This document shows, in pieces, positions 1 to 11,725 of a stretch of 64,000 nt of DNA. Below the pieces are notes generated by a model, which searched no databases, had not been told where the DNA came from, and saw only the letters and a list, made by a program, of their open reading frames with translations. The position numbers were made by a program, and so were the translations under genes. Origin of the DNA: Roseovarius nanhaiticus (GTDB taxonomy: Bacteria > Pseudomonadota > Alphaproteobacteria > Rhodobacterales > Rhodobacteraceae); NCBI RefSeq assembly GCF_900156535.1, contig NZ_FTNV01000001.1:1-64000 (forward strand), in the 5' to 3' direction. Within the stretch, counting starts at the first letter, position 1; each line of letters begins with the position of its first letter.

Positions 1-493
1 GATATATGTGCAGTCATCGTTCATCGAATGAACCAAACCGCCCACATATCTCTTCAGATATCATCAATGTCAAAAAACGTCGGACCCAAAAGCCCCAGAA
101 CAAAATCAACAAACAGCGCCCTATACAAACGGCGCAGCCCGCGTCATCAATCCCGAATTTTTCCCGGGCAAGACCGCCAGAGCACCGCTCCAACTTCCCG
201 TCCCGTGCCCCAGCGCCGCATCAGCGCCGCCGGTGAAGGGGGTTCTACGGTTAGTTCCGGATACCCGCAACCCCTTTTTTCGGCAAAGGATGACTTTTGG
301 CTGAAAAACCGATTTTTCACGTGAACTTATAAGCTTAGGTGCCATTTGTTGCTGCAGTATGCGTTCGCACGAAAGGATCTGACCCACGTTCCCCTGGGTG
401 AGCCGAGTGAATCGGCTTCTAGGCGGACGGGCGCCTTTGCCCAATAGGGCGTCTCATCCGTCTTTGCCCGGGAATCGGGCGATAAAGGCACGC
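1..493. other. Non-coding region with several hairpins
   Basis: I see no convincing protein gene here. The open frames overlap on both strands, have no recognisable product and no good ribosome site. Positions 238-280 can form a GGGGTT/AACCCC stem followed by six T, a possible plus-strand terminator for a gene left of the window. From 380 to 480 there is a run of short hairpins: ACCCA/TGGGT (382-386 with 395-399), AGCCGA/TCGGCT (401-406 with 412-417), GCCC/GGGC (439-442 with 447-450) and GCCCG/CGGGC (466-470 with 476-480). This could be a structured RNA or decayed mobile DNA; I do not recognise it. Confidence 0.4.
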
Positions 494-523
494 AAAAGGG
501 CGAGGCCATTCCTGGCCCCGCCC
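494..523 (-). terminator. Rho-independent terminator of glycan locus A methyltransferase
   Basis: On the minus strand a GGGCGGGGCCA / TGGCCTCGCCC stem with a GGAA loop is followed directly by TTTT. It lies 25 bases past the stop codon of the methyltransferase gene, so it most likely ends the minus-strand transcript covering 548-2121. Confidence 0.75.
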
Positions 524-547
524 TCCCTAATCCTGATTCTCGCCATC

Positions 548-1252
548 TCAGCGCTTGTGTATGACCGCCACCTGATCGCGGCGCTTCTTCTGATACTTCA
601 CAGGGTGCACGATACAGGCCGAAATCTCGGGGATAAGGGCGTTGAACTCCGCGGCGACGGCGGGATCGGAGTGCTGAAACTCGCGCGTATCTATGTAAGA
701 GCGTAGCAACGCGGCCGTCTTGGTGATTCCGGGCACTTCATATGTGTCGGGCTGCCAGCGCAGATCCTCGATCACATATAGACCGCCCGACGGCAGCTTG
801 GGGAAAATCTCAAGAAAGGCATTCTGCTGGTGGTGGCTGGCATGGCTGGCATCGTCGATGACGATATCGGGCGCGTCCATTGCCGCAACACTTTTGGCGA
901 TCGCCGCGCGGTCATCCATGTCGCAACGGTGAAAGGTGAAACGATCATGATCGAACCATGAAAAATCCGACACGTCGAGCCCGTGGATATGCGCCTTGGG
1001 AAAATACTCCAGCCACATCCGGATCGACGGCAGGTCCGTCGTCTCGCGATCCGCATCATTGCCTTGCTCGGGACCGCCTATCAGCAGGCCCATCTCGAGG
1101 AAGTTGATCTTGCGGCCCCGGTAGGGATGAAAGAGCAGATGATAGAGCTCCGTATACCGGTGCTTGGTCGAGCCCTTGTCCGAGCCAAACCGGTCGGCGA
1201 GGTCCGTCAGGTTGATAGGGGTCTTCTTCTTGGCAGTGCCTTCGTCCAGCAT
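548..1252 (-). CDS. Class I SAM-dependent methyltransferase, glycan locus A
   Basis: A 234-residue protein. Residues about 18-60 (LADRFGSDKGS, then KINFLEMGLLIGG) match the opening of the small methyltransferases found in capsule and exopolysaccharide clusters. The acidic residues of GLDVSD (about 91-96) and the IVIDDASHASHHQ stretch (about 130-142) fit SAM and metal/acceptor binding in that family. A GGGAGG Shine-Dalgarno precedes the ATG. The gene lies 11 bases downstream of the GT32-like gene and probably shares its transcript, ending at the hairpin at 494-523. Sugar O-methylation is inferred from the neighbours; the acceptor is unknown. Confidence 0.7.
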   Translation of the reverse strand: MLDEGTAKKKTPINLTDLADRFGSDKGSTKHRYTELYHLLFHPYRGRKINFLEMGLLIGGPEQGNDADRETTDLPSIRMWLEYFPKAHIHGLDVSDFSWFDHDRFTFHRCDMDDRAAIAKSVAAMDAPDIVIDDASHASHHQQNAFLEIFPKLPSGGLYVIEDLRWQPDTYEVPGITKTAALLRSYIDTREFQHSDPAVAAEFNALIPEISACIVHPVKYQKKRRDQVAVIHKR

Positions 1253-1263
1253 TGCTGCCTCCC

Positions 1264-2121
1264 TTATTCCGCCGCTTCGGCGTTTGCTTTTTTGGATATG
1301 ACCGGCGCGGCCTCGGGGTCGATCCCGTGTTTCTTCAGCAGCTGGTCGATCAGGCCGCCCTCGTCCGGCAATCCGCCGGGGCGTGACGCCAGAAATTCAC
1401 GGATGCGGCGACCGTATAGATGAATCGACGTCGTCTTGTCGGTCAGATAGCTCTCGGCACTGTCAGCGCGGGCGGCCTTGACCATGCGGCGCCGCTTGTC
1501 GAAGGGAATGGGGTAGAGCACTTCGCGCGGAAATGCGTATTTGTCCTCACCGGTCTTGTGGACGTAATGCGTCACGGCTTGCGGCCCCCAGACGCCCCAA
1601 GGCAGGTCGCTGCAATGCACCGGACTACCGGCATCCTTTTGCGCCTGCAGCTTGGCCTTGGCACCATCACTATACCATTCGGGGATGCCATATTCATCAT
1701 GGCTCATCTCCAGAAGGCCCGCCAGCGCCGGACTGTCCTGCGGCAGACCCAGAACGCCGCCATTGATATGGCTTTCGCTCTCCCACCCATAGTAATGGCC
1801 CGTCTCGGTCTGGAACGGCTTCATGCAATAGGCGTCCGTGTCGGCCCAGATCGTGCGCTCGCTCTGGGTCAGCATGTGATAGCGAAAGACGTCCGAGAAA
1901 AGCGCCAGGCTGCCGGTGCGGCCATGGGCGATGAATTCGTCCCGCTTGAGGATTGCATCGCCATGCACGATCTTGGCGCCCTCGGGCACATTTTCGACCG
2001 GGCCATAATGATAGAGCGTCACGTCGTGGCCTGCGTCCAGAAAGGACTGAACACAGAGTTGCTCGACATAGCTCAGGGGGCCTTCGACCCACAGCATGGC
2101 GATATGGTGTAGTTTGCTCAT
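1264..2121 (-). CDS. GT32-like glycosyltransferase (DXD sugar transferase)
   Basis: A 285-residue protein without signal peptide or membrane segment. It has an N-terminal HHIAMLWVEGPLSYVEQLC block, an SLALFSDVFRYHML helix (about residues 71-84) and IWADTDAYCM (about 91-100), whose Asp-Thr-Asp is the metal/sugar-nucleotide DXD motif of GT32 transferases related to Och1 and capsular transferases. The SDxxRY motif just before it is also typical. It is the first gene of the minus-strand pair with the methyltransferase and diverges from the glycosyltransferase at 2351. Its role in surface polysaccharide assembly is inferred; donor and acceptor are not visible in the sequence. Confidence 0.72.
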   Translation of the reverse strand: MSKLHHIAMLWVEGPLSYVEQLCVQSFLDAGHDVTLYHYGPVENVPEGAKIVHGDAILKRDEFIAHGRTGSLALFSDVFRYHMLTQSERTIWADTDAYCMKPFQTETGHYYGWESESHINGGVLGLPQDSPALAGLLEMSHDEYGIPEWYSDGAKAKLQAQKDAGSPVHCSDLPWGVWGPQAVTHYVHKTGEDKYAFPREVLYPIPFDKRRRMVKAARADSAESYLTDKTTSIHLYGRRIREFLASRPGGLPDEGGLIDQLLKKHGIDPEAAPVISKKANAEAAE

Positions 2122-2350
2122 CTTTGGGATCTGCCCTTTTGCCTGAAGCCTCGCGCGCGCCCGATTTCGGGTCTTTGCTGCGCATGACGTTACCCCAGAG
2201 GTCGAATCCGCGCAATCATGCTGCGCAATGTCGCAGGGACCAAAGCCCCTTGCCGCATTTCCACCACAATCTCGTGCGCAGTTTGCCTTGATTACGGTTA
2301 ATATCGCCTCAACGCCCGCTCTTAGACGGGTCAGGCAGGAGCAGTAGACA

Positions 2351-3487
2351 ATGACACCACTCTCGTTTTGCGTGATGCCATCCCGTGTTTTGCGGCGCGA
2401 TGTGCCCGGCGGTTTCCGCGATTGGTCGGCCGAGGCGCAGGCGGCATTCGATAGTGAAACGCTGTTTTACGACGCGTTCGAGGGCGCCGAACCCGGTACC
2501 GTCTATGCGGTCGGCCCGCCACTCAAGCGCAGGTTTCGCATCTTCGTGAAGCAGGCCGAATTCCTGGTCGACGGGCAGCCTGCGCAGATGCGCGAAATCA
2601 GCCAGTCCCAACGTGCCTCGATCCTCGAGATCACGTCGAACGTGGCCGCGCCGACGCAACTGTCCATCCGGCATCCTGACCTTTCGCTAGATATGGCTGT
2701 CAGCCCGTCGCAGATCGGGCGCTACCAAGGGCTGAAGACGCTATTTACACTCAGCCGCAACAATGACCTCGCCTGGGTCCGCGACTGGGCGCGGCACCAT
2801 GTCGAGACGCAGGGTGTCGAGGCGATCATCCTTTTTGACAACGCATCGGACCGATACGGCACGGACGCGCTGGAGCAGGTTCTCTCGAATGTGCCGGGCC
2901 TTACCACATTCGACGTGGTTCCCGCCCCGTTCCGATACGGCCCCGCTGGCGACGGACGCGAGCTGACAAGCGCGCGATTTCTGCAATTCGGGCTCTTTGA
3001 AATTGCGCGCCTACGGTTCCTGGCCCAGGCCGCGGGCGTGCTGAACATGGACATCGACGAAATGGCCTACGGCCCGGCGGGCGAGACCGTCTTTCAGGCC
3101 GCCGCCGACAGTGAGGCCGGCTTCCTCACCCTGCCGGGCACGTGGCGCTATCCGCAGCCGGGTGCGCCACTGACCCATGCCGCACATCTATTGCGCAGCG
3201 CGGAGGAAGACGCGCCGATGTATCCCAAATGGTGCCTCATCCCGAACGGGCCGCAACTGGGCAAAAGCTGGCGCACACATGGCATCAAGGGCCTGCCCGA
3301 TCAGCTTCAACAGGATTTCGGTTTTTTCCATTGCCGCATGATCTCACAGAGCTGGCATTACGACCGCTCGGAATATCAGGACCTCACGCTCGAGCCGGAT
3401 CCCCTAGCCCGGCGCATCCTGCAACGCGGCGTGACAGCGCAAGCGGCGGAAACTCCGCGCAAGGTGGCTAGACCGAAAGCAGCGTGA
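2351..3487 (+). CDS. PF13704-type glycosyltransferase
   Basis: A 378-residue protein whose central part (LFTLSRNNDLAWVRDWARHH, about residues 130-150) matches the start of the Glyco_tranf_2_4/GT92-like fold. It carries an Asp-x-Asp-Glu metal site at residues 234-237 (LNMDIDEMAYGP). The first 120 residues are less typical and may be a separate small beta domain. A GGAG site sits about 11 bases before the ATG. Its last 20 bases overlap the 3' end of the convergent sulfotransferase-like gene. It is related to the transferase half of the protein at 4405 and to the two paralogues at 34112 and 35298, which suggests one glycan system split between two loci. Confidence 0.7.
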   Translation: MTPLSFCVMPSRVLRRDVPGGFRDWSAEAQAAFDSETLFYDAFEGAEPGTVYAVGPPLKRRFRIFVKQAEFLVDGQPAQMREISQSQRASILEITSNVAAPTQLSIRHPDLSLDMAVSPSQIGRYQGLKTLFTLSRNNDLAWVRDWARHHVETQGVEAIILFDNASDRYGTDALEQVLSNVPGLTTFDVVPAPFRYGPAGDGRELTSARFLQFGLFEIARLRFLAQAAGVLNMDIDEMAYGPAGETVFQAAADSEAGFLTLPGTWRYPQPGAPLTHAAHLLRSAEEDAPMYPKWCLIPNGPQLGKSWRTHGIKGLPDQLQQDFGFFHCRMISQSWHYDRSEYQDLTLEPDPLARRILQRGVTAQAAETPRKVARPKAA

Positions 3488-4400
3488 CCCGGCCCCGCGC
3501 GCCGATCTCGGCGGTGTCGCGGTCATATAGTCGGGTCAGGTGCGCGCGCTCGGATGCGCTCCACGGATCGTATCCGGGGTAGTCCGGCCCACGCGGGTAA
3601 GCGTCCTGAATCTCGACCCGCCGCGCAAGGGCCGCCTCGCCGCCGCTGCGCTCGATTTCCATCAACAGCTCCTGCACCGCGCGGTGGCTGGCCGACGGCC
3701 TGCCCCGCTTGCGCTTGGGCGAGACCAGTGCGTCCACGTCGATATCCGGACCGCAAAGGTTGCCGATGACCACATTCGACAGATCGCGGAAATCCTCGTG
3801 CCGCCAGATCGTCAGATGCGCCTGCGGGAAACACTGCTCGATCACGTCGATAAATCCGCTCCAACTGGGCAGGTTCGACAGCACCGCGCGTTTCATCTGT
3901 GCCTCGGGGATCACATTCTCGCCCTTGGCCGAACGCAGGAATTCGATGAAGGTCGAAGCAAAGAAATCGGCGTAGTTGCGGATCGCCAGATGCACCTCTG
4001 TCACCGGGTAGGGGATGTGCTGTGCAAAAATCGGGATCAGCACGTCGCGCCGGTTGTAAAGCTGCCCCGACCGCACGCAATGCCCGCTATGGCCCGGCAT
4101 GTTCTCGTCCGACAGCACAATGCGCGCACCCGGCCCAGCGCCGATGCCGTCAAAGAAGTCCCGCGCCTTTTGCGCCAGCAGATCGTCGGGCATCTTGGTC
4201 TTGTAATCGAGGCCCAGCTTTTCGTAGCCATTCAGCTGCGTCGGAAACGTATATTCTTTGCGTGTGTCGCGATGATGGACGTAATGCACGCCGCTCTTGC
4301 GCATCCGTCCCGCATTGCGTTGTAGAATGGACTGGATGTGGCTGGTGGCCGTTTTGTGAACGCCCCCATGCACCACTACGTAGGGCGTATCGCTGGTCAT
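3468..4400 (-). CDS. Sulfotransferase-like P-loop protein
   Basis: A 310-residue protein when started at the ATG 4 bases after the stop of the upstream fused hydrolase/glycosyltransferase. An upstream in-frame extension would run into that gene and is Arg-rich, so I rejected it. Residues about 7-20 (VVVHGGVHKTATSHIQ) form a P-loop-like element resembling the 5'-phosphosulfate-binding loop of PAPS-dependent sulfotransferases. A later arginine-containing stretch (HLAIRNYADFFAST) could be the 3'-phosphate-binding helix. No characterised relative comes to mind, so sulfotransferase is a fold-level call. Close coupling to the fused glycosyltransferase indicates glycan modification. Confidence 0.5.
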   Translation of the reverse strand: MTSDTPYVVVHGGVHKTATSHIQSILQRNAGRMRKSGVHYVHHRDTRKEYTFPTQLNGYEKLGLDYKTKMPDDLLAQKARDFFDGIGAGPGARIVLSDENMPGHSGHCVRSGQLYNRRDVLIPIFAQHIPYPVTEVHLAIRNYADFFASTFIEFLRSAKGENVIPEAQMKRAVLSNLPSWSGFIDVIEQCFPQAHLTIWRHEDFRDLSNVVIGNLCGPDIDVDALVSPKRKRGRPSASHRAVQELLMEIERSGGEAALARRVEIQDAYPRGPDYPGYDPWSASERAHLTRLYDRDTAEIGARGRVTLLSV

Positions 4401-4404
4401 GCGC

Positions 4405-6492
4405 TCAGCCCTCGGCCATCTCCGGCGCGGCGTTGATCGCCCGGATCTGCGCGCGGAAGGCATCCCAGCCATCCCGCAGTTTCAGTTCTTCGATGCGCCC
4501 GCGGTGCCACTCGGTCGCCGCCTTGTGCAGGCGCGCCAGTTCGGGATCCTTCAAGAGCGAGGCCATCTCCCTGCGCAGACCAGGCAGGCGCGCGTGGATC
4601 GAGGTATCGCGCTCGGTATTGTAATTCATGTTGGACCAGTAGGTGACGCCCTGATCGTCGCCGACATGGTTGGTGCGGCCCCGGTCCCGCTTGACCAGGA
4701 AACTGTCGACCGAGCGGACGGCATAATGATGCAGGCGCACATAGTCATGGGCAAAGCCGTCATACGCCTTCCAGCCTTGCGCCAGATAAAGGTCCGGCAT
4801 CGGCTTGCCGCCGCCATCGACCCAGGCGACATCGCCCCGGTCGAGGTGAAAGGCCGGGCGGTGAATGCGCAGCTTGTCGAAGCGCTCATTGTTGCGCACC
4901 AAGGTCTTCATGCCCAGCGCGCGGTAATTGGGAAATTCCAGCTCGGCGCAGCCGCGGTCGAACTGCTCGATCACGAAATCCTCGCTGTAATCGACGCGGC
5001 CCGAATTCCCCATCAGCTTCCAGCAGGCCGAAATGGCATCAGCCTCGCCCACCGCAGCGAAGAGATCATCCAGCCGCCCCTTGCCGACACGCACATTCAG
5101 AAACTCGTCGCAATCCGCGCAGATCAGCCAATCGGCGTTCTTGACCAGATCCTCATCCTTGGCGGCGCGCAATGCGCTGCGCTGCGGACTGCCGCCGGGC
5201 TTGAAAGGGTTTTGGCGATGCTGCGCCAGCCCAAGCGCGTCCAGACGCGCGGCGATCAGATCGGTGCCGTCATCGCAATCGTTCGTGTAGATCAGGAAGT
5301 CCGTGAAACCGATCAGGCGGTTATAGGCCACCCATTCCAGCATGAAGGGGCCTTCGTTCTTCATCGTGGTGACGATGACGCGGCGCTGATCGGCCTGCTT
5401 GGCCGGCGCTTTCTGGCCCGGATTGGCAGGGGCGACGATGCGCGGCATAACACCGCTTGCCGGCATCTTTGCGGCCTTGATCTTGGGCTGCTTGGCGATC
5501 GCGGCTGTCACCTCGGGCGACGGCGCATCGGGCGCGGCGGTCGCTTCGGGCGCGGCCTTGACCTCCGCCTCCACGGCGGGCGCCGCGGTCGCCTCTTCCT
5601 CAAGGCGTTTCTTGCGCTTGCGCAGGCGGCGGCGGAACGCCTTGTCGAAACGGTCGGCTAGCGCCTCGCGGCCCCGCTCGCGGAAATAATTCGAGAGCGC
5701 GCCGCGATACCACGGCAGATTGCGCCGCGCACGATAGAGATCGTAGAATTCCGCCTCGGTCAGCTCGTCCATGATGCAATGGGTCATGACGGCCTTGAGC
5801 GCGCCGATCTTGCGCAGGAAAACCGCCGTTTTGTGGTTCGAAAACCAGCACTTGAAGATGTGCACATTATCACCGTGAAACCGGTCGACATGGTGCTGGT
5901 CCAGCTCGAAATGCGGATCGTAGAAGATATTGACGCGCCCGGCCCCATGGGTCAGCGCGGCGCCATCGCCCAGCGGCAATGTCCAGTCCTGACGGCGCCC
6001 GTTCTCGTACCGCGTCTCCCAAGGGACCAGATCGGGGTCAAGCGTGCTTTGCGGGTTGATCGCGATCACATGCGCGCCCGGCACCAGAGACGAAAACACC
6101 AGCGAGGCATAGCCGCCCATCGACACGCCCGCGAACACGACGCGCTCGTACCCCTCGAAGAACCCTTGGGCCACCAGCCCCTCGAACCGCTTGATCAGAT
6201 CCGCGTCACGATACCAATCGCTGACATGCGCCATCACGCCCAGATGCGAATACCCGCTGTCGGAGGCGTATTTATACGCCCACGGCTCGCGCAGGACGCT
6301 GTCGTCATTGACGTTTGAGAGGTTGTCGAAGGTTACCAGCAGGCGATCACTGGGCCGCTTGATGAACATCAGCGAATGGCGCAGGTTCTTCTCGAAAAAG
6401 CCCTCACCCTCGGCGCCCGGCCTCAGATCGTCCAGCCACCGGGGCGTTTCGGGGGCGTCATCTGGGCTGTCGCTCTCGTCTTGGTCTGCCAT
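4405..6492 (-). CDS. Alpha/beta-hydrolase domain fused to PF13704-type glycosyltransferase
   Basis: Started at the ATG at 6492 the protein has 695 residues; a GTG at 6576 would add 28 residues of low-complexity sequence. The N-terminal half looks like an alpha/beta-hydrolase, with the nucleophile elbow VFAGVSMGGYASLVF (Ser about 124) and a late CWFSNHKT histidine. It is followed by a basic helix and an Ala/Pro/Lys-rich linker (about residues 300-370). The C-terminal part begins VIVTTMKNEGPFMLEWVAY (about 372) and has an Asp-Cys-Asp-Glu metal site near 460-463, as in GT92/PF13704 transferases. One chain may therefore both transfer a sugar and hydrolyse an ester, perhaps deacylating or transferring acyl groups. 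Both functions are inferred. Confidence 0.7.
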   Translation of the reverse strand: MADQDESDSPDDAPETPRWLDDLRPGAEGEGFFEKNLRHSLMFIKRPSDRLLVTFDNLSNVNDDSVLREPWAYKYASDSGYSHLGVMAHVSDWYRDADLIKRFEGLVAQGFFEGYERVVFAGVSMGGYASLVFSSLVPGAHVIAINPQSTLDPDLVPWETRYENGRRQDWTLPLGDGAALTHGAGRVNIFYDPHFELDQHHVDRFHGDNVHIFKCWFSNHKTAVFLRKIGALKAVMTHCIMDELTEAEFYDLYRARRNLPWYRGALSNYFRERGREALADRFDKAFRRRLRKRKKRLEEEATAAPAVEAEVKAAPEATAAPDAPSPEVTAAIAKQPKIKAAKMPASGVMPRIVAPANPGQKAPAKQADQRRVIVTTMKNEGPFMLEWVAYNRLIGFTDFLIYTNDCDDGTDLIAARLDALGLAQHRQNPFKPGGSPQRSALRAAKDEDLVKNADWLICADCDEFLNVRVGKGRLDDLFAAVGEADAISACWKLMGNSGRVDYSEDFVIEQFDRGCAELEFPNYRALGMKTLVRNNERFDKLRIHRPAFHLDRGDVAWVDGGGKPMPDLYLAQGWKAYDGFAHDYVRLHHYAVRSVDSFLVKRDRGRTNHVGDDQGVTYWSNMNYNTERDTSIHARLPGLRREMASLLKDPELARLHKAATEWHRGRIEELKLRDGWDAFRAQIRAINAAPEMAEG

Positions 6493-6754
6493 GGGTCCAA
6501 CTTTGCGTTGTATGTCATTATGCGCGACATGGGCCTGATGGCCTGCCTCGGACCACCCCGCCGCGTTGATCGTCACACTAACCCGGCGCGATCGAAACAG
6601 GCAACATATCTATCCTTTCATGGTTATTGTTTCTTGATCCGAAACCGATCAGCCACATCCGTCGGGCCTCCGCCTTTCGATGCGTCGTGGCGGTGGGACT
6701 TGGCGGCGCGTTGCGCTAACTGACAATCGGTAACGCCAGAATTCGGAGACAAAG

Positions 6755-8404
6755 ATGCTGGATACACTCAAACGCGCCATAGTGCCCGTCACGGCGCTGG
6801 CGCTTTCAGGTCTCGCTGTCGCGTTGGCATTCATCAATGTTGCATGGCTTTGGCTCCTGATTTTGACACTGCCTATCGTCGCGCTGGGGATTTACGATCA
6901 CAACCAGAAGGCCTGGACCATCACCCGCAACTTTCCCGTTGCCGGGCGGATGCGCTGGGTTTTCTACAAGCTGCGCCCCTACTTGCGCGCCTACATCGTC
7001 GAGGATGACCTCAGCGGCACGCCCTATTCCTTTGACGCGCGCAACCTGATCCACGCCCGTGCTCGCGGCGAAAACGACACGCATCCCTTCGGGACCGAGC
7101 GCGAAACCGGCGCGCATGACTACCACTGGCTCATGCATTCCATCGCGCCCGAGGATCAACCCGATCAGGCCCCGCGCGTCACCGTTGGACACGACCAGAC
7201 GTCAAAGCCCTATTCTGCTTCCGTCCTCAACGTGTCGGCAATGAGCTTCGGCTCGCTCTCGGCCAATGCCATCCGGGCGCTGAATATTGGCGCGGCAAAG
7301 GGCGGATATTATCACGACACCGGCGAGGGCGGCGTCAGCGACCATCACACGCAGCATGGCGGCGATCTGGTATGGGAAATCGGGTCGGGCTATTTTGGCG
7401 CGCGTACCAAGGACGGTGATTTCGACCCCGAAATGTTCCGCGACACCGCATCGAGCGACCAAATCAAGATGACCGAGATCAAGCTGAGCCAGGGCGCCAA
7501 GCCCGGCCATGGTGGCATGCTTCCGGGCGGCAAGGTGACGGCCGAGATCGCCCGCGTGCGCGGCATTCCCGAGGGGCAGGATTGCATCTCGCCACGGGGG
7601 CACAAGGCTTTCTCGACGCCTATCGAAATGATGGAATTCGTTGCCCGCACGCGCGATCTGTCAGGCGGCAAGCCTGTGGGCATCAAGATGTGCATTGGCC
7701 AGCCTTATGAGGTCTTTGCCCTAATGAAAGGCATCCTCGAAACGGGGATCAAGCCCGAGTTCATCGTCGTTGACGGCGGCGAGGGCGGCACCGGAGCGGC
7801 GCCGCTGGAGCTGTCCGACTGGGTCGGAACACCGCTGACCGAAGGGCTGATCCTGATGCGCAACGCGCTGGTCGGATGCGGGCTAAAGAACGACATCAAG
7901 CTGGTGGCGGGCGGCAAGATCTATTCCGGCATGGGGCTGGCGCGCAACATGGCGCTGGGGGCCGACTGGTGCAACGCAGCGCGCGCCTTCATGCTCTCGG
8001 TGGGCTGCATCCAGTCGCAGCGCTGCCATATGGATACCTGCCCCACCGGCGTCGCCACCCAGAACGCGGCCCGCCAACGTGGTCTCATTCCCGAGGTTCA
8101 GGGCCCACGCTCGGCACGCTTTCACCAGAAAACGGTCGAGGCGCTGGTCGATATGGTCGCTGCCGCGGGTCTCAAACATCCCAGCGAACTGCAGCCGCAT
8201 CACATGATGCACCGCGTCGGCCCCGAGACGGCGCTGCCGATGGACGTGATCCACTCGTTCCTGCCCGAAGGCATCCTGCTCGATGCGCCCGAGGATACGC
8301 TTTATTCCGATTGGTGGTCGGCCGCCCAGGCAAACAGTTTCAAACCCGGCACCGACCTTATCAAACGCCGCGCCAAATCGCAGGCGATGGCCGCATTTTC
8401 CTGA
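6755..8404 (+). CDS. FMN-binding glutamate synthase family protein
   Basis: A 549-residue protein with two hydrophobic segments at the N-terminus (about residues 12-45), so probably membrane attached, followed by the FMN-binding barrel of the glutamate-synthase alpha-subunit family. Visible signatures are NVSAMSFGSLSANAIRALN, GEGGVSDHH, VDGGEGGTGAAPLELSDWVG and the iron-sulfur cysteines of GCIQSQRCHMDTCPTGVAT. It lacks the N-terminal glutamine amidotransferase domain of GltB, so it is a stand-alone homologue of the archaeal-type GltB domain. Its true substrate is uncertain. It is monocistronic, with a strong hairpin just past the stop. Confidence 0.85.
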   Translation: MLDTLKRAIVPVTALALSGLAVALAFINVAWLWLLILTLPIVALGIYDHNQKAWTITRNFPVAGRMRWVFYKLRPYLRAYIVEDDLSGTPYSFDARNLIHARARGENDTHPFGTERETGAHDYHWLMHSIAPEDQPDQAPRVTVGHDQTSKPYSASVLNVSAMSFGSLSANAIRALNIGAAKGGYYHDTGEGGVSDHHTQHGGDLVWEIGSGYFGARTKDGDFDPEMFRDTASSDQIKMTEIKLSQGAKPGHGGMLPGGKVTAEIARVRGIPEGQDCISPRGHKAFSTPIEMMEFVARTRDLSGGKPVGIKMCIGQPYEVFALMKGILETGIKPEFIVVDGGEGGTGAAPLELSDWVGTPLTEGLILMRNALVGCGLKNDIKLVAGGKIYSGMGLARNMALGADWCNAARAFMLSVGCIQSQRCHMDTCPTGVATQNAARQRGLIPEVQGPRSARFHQKTVEALVDMVAAAGLKHPSELQPHHMMHRVGPETALPMDVIHSFLPEGILLDAPEDTLYSDWWSAAQANSFKPGTDLIKRRAKSQAMAAFS

Positions 8405-8420
8405 TAAGACCGCGCAGCGC

Positions 8421-8456
8421 AAAAATAAGGCCGCGCATGGATCCATGCGCGGCCTT
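8421..8456 (-). terminator. Bidirectional terminator between the glutamate-synthase-like gene and clpB
   Basis: A perfect 30-base inverted repeat (8427-8456; arm AAGGCCGCGCAT, GGATCC at the centre). On the minus strand it is followed by TTATTTTT, making a good terminator for clpB. On the plus strand only a short T run follows, so it could also weakly end the gene at 6755. Confidence 0.8.
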
Positions 8457-8474
8457 TCTGTGTGTCGACGCCGA

Positions 8475-11093
<2,619 letters not shown>

Positions 11094-11168
11094 GACTTGT
11101 CTCCTTGCTAAGCGAATTCCCTATGGCGCACCCAGCGTTAGGCATGCTCCGGCGGGATCCTTGAGTTG

Positions 11169-11198
11169 TATTTGGGCAACAGGCCGATCCGGTTCAAG
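11169..11198 (-). promoter_or_regulatory. Candidate RpoH (sigma-32) promoter of clpB
   Basis: On the minus strand CTTGAA (11193-11198) is followed after 16 bases by CCCAAATA (11169-11176). This resembles the alphaproteobacterial heat-shock promoter pattern (CTTGAA, GC-spacer, CCCNAATA-like -10). It lies about 75 bases before the clpB start. This is pattern matching by eye. Confidence 0.45.
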
Positions 11199-11347
11199 AG
11201 CGGGCAAGCCCCAAAACCGCGGCACGGTAAACTTTTCGTCAGCTGTGATGAAACCGTAACAGCGCCACCTTAGTTAACTTTGCGAGAGGCGAGTTATCCA
11301 CAAGGCCTTTCCCAGCCCAAGGCTGGCTTCAGCGAAGGAGCAGTCCA

Positions 11348-11647
11348 ATGAAGATCGAGAAAATTCAGTTCGATAACGTGCGCTACAATCCCGAAATCGG
11401 AGCGTTCGAAACACTGGTCAAGATCCACGATCAAGGACAGACATTTTCCTATCCCGCCTCGGTCACCGCGCCGCTACATGCCGAATACGGCCTGATCGTG
11501 CGCGGTTTGGCGCAGGCGGCCCGCAAGGCGCATAAGGGCACCGAAGGCAGGACGCGGCTTCATCACGCGGCACCGCTCAAGGCGGCAATCGCGGATGCCA
11601 GCCAGAAAAGCCTGTTGTCGCGCCTTTTGGGCAACGCCGCCGCTTGA
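11348..11647 (+). CDS. Hypothetical protein, 99 residues
   Basis: A small soluble protein starting MKIEKIQFDNVRYNPEIGAF, with an AAGGAG ribosome site 8 bases before the ATG. The first half looks like a small beta-sheet domain; the C-terminal half is helical and basic. There is no signal peptide, Cys pair or recognisable catalytic motif. It lies 79 bases upstream of pyrF on the same strand, so the two may be co-transcribed. I do not recognise the family, but the strong start signal, codon usage like the neighbours and position between real genes make it a credible gene. Confidence 0.7.
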   Translation: MKIEKIQFDNVRYNPEIGAFETLVKIHDQGQTFSYPASVTAPLHAEYGLIVRGLAQAARKAHKGTEGRTRLHHAAPLKAAIADASQKSLLSRLLGNAAA

Positions 11648-11725
11648 CCCAATCCCGGCGGGCGCGGTTGACGCCGGGGCGATGCGCCGTATGAAGAGCG
11701 CATCAGCCAACCGGGAGCCGCGCCC

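Noticed and set aside
1..547. Remnant of an rRNA operon or insertion sequence
   Set aside because: I found no 5S or 23S end, no transposase frame and no clear terminal inverted repeats. Some strings look familiar but cannot be supported.
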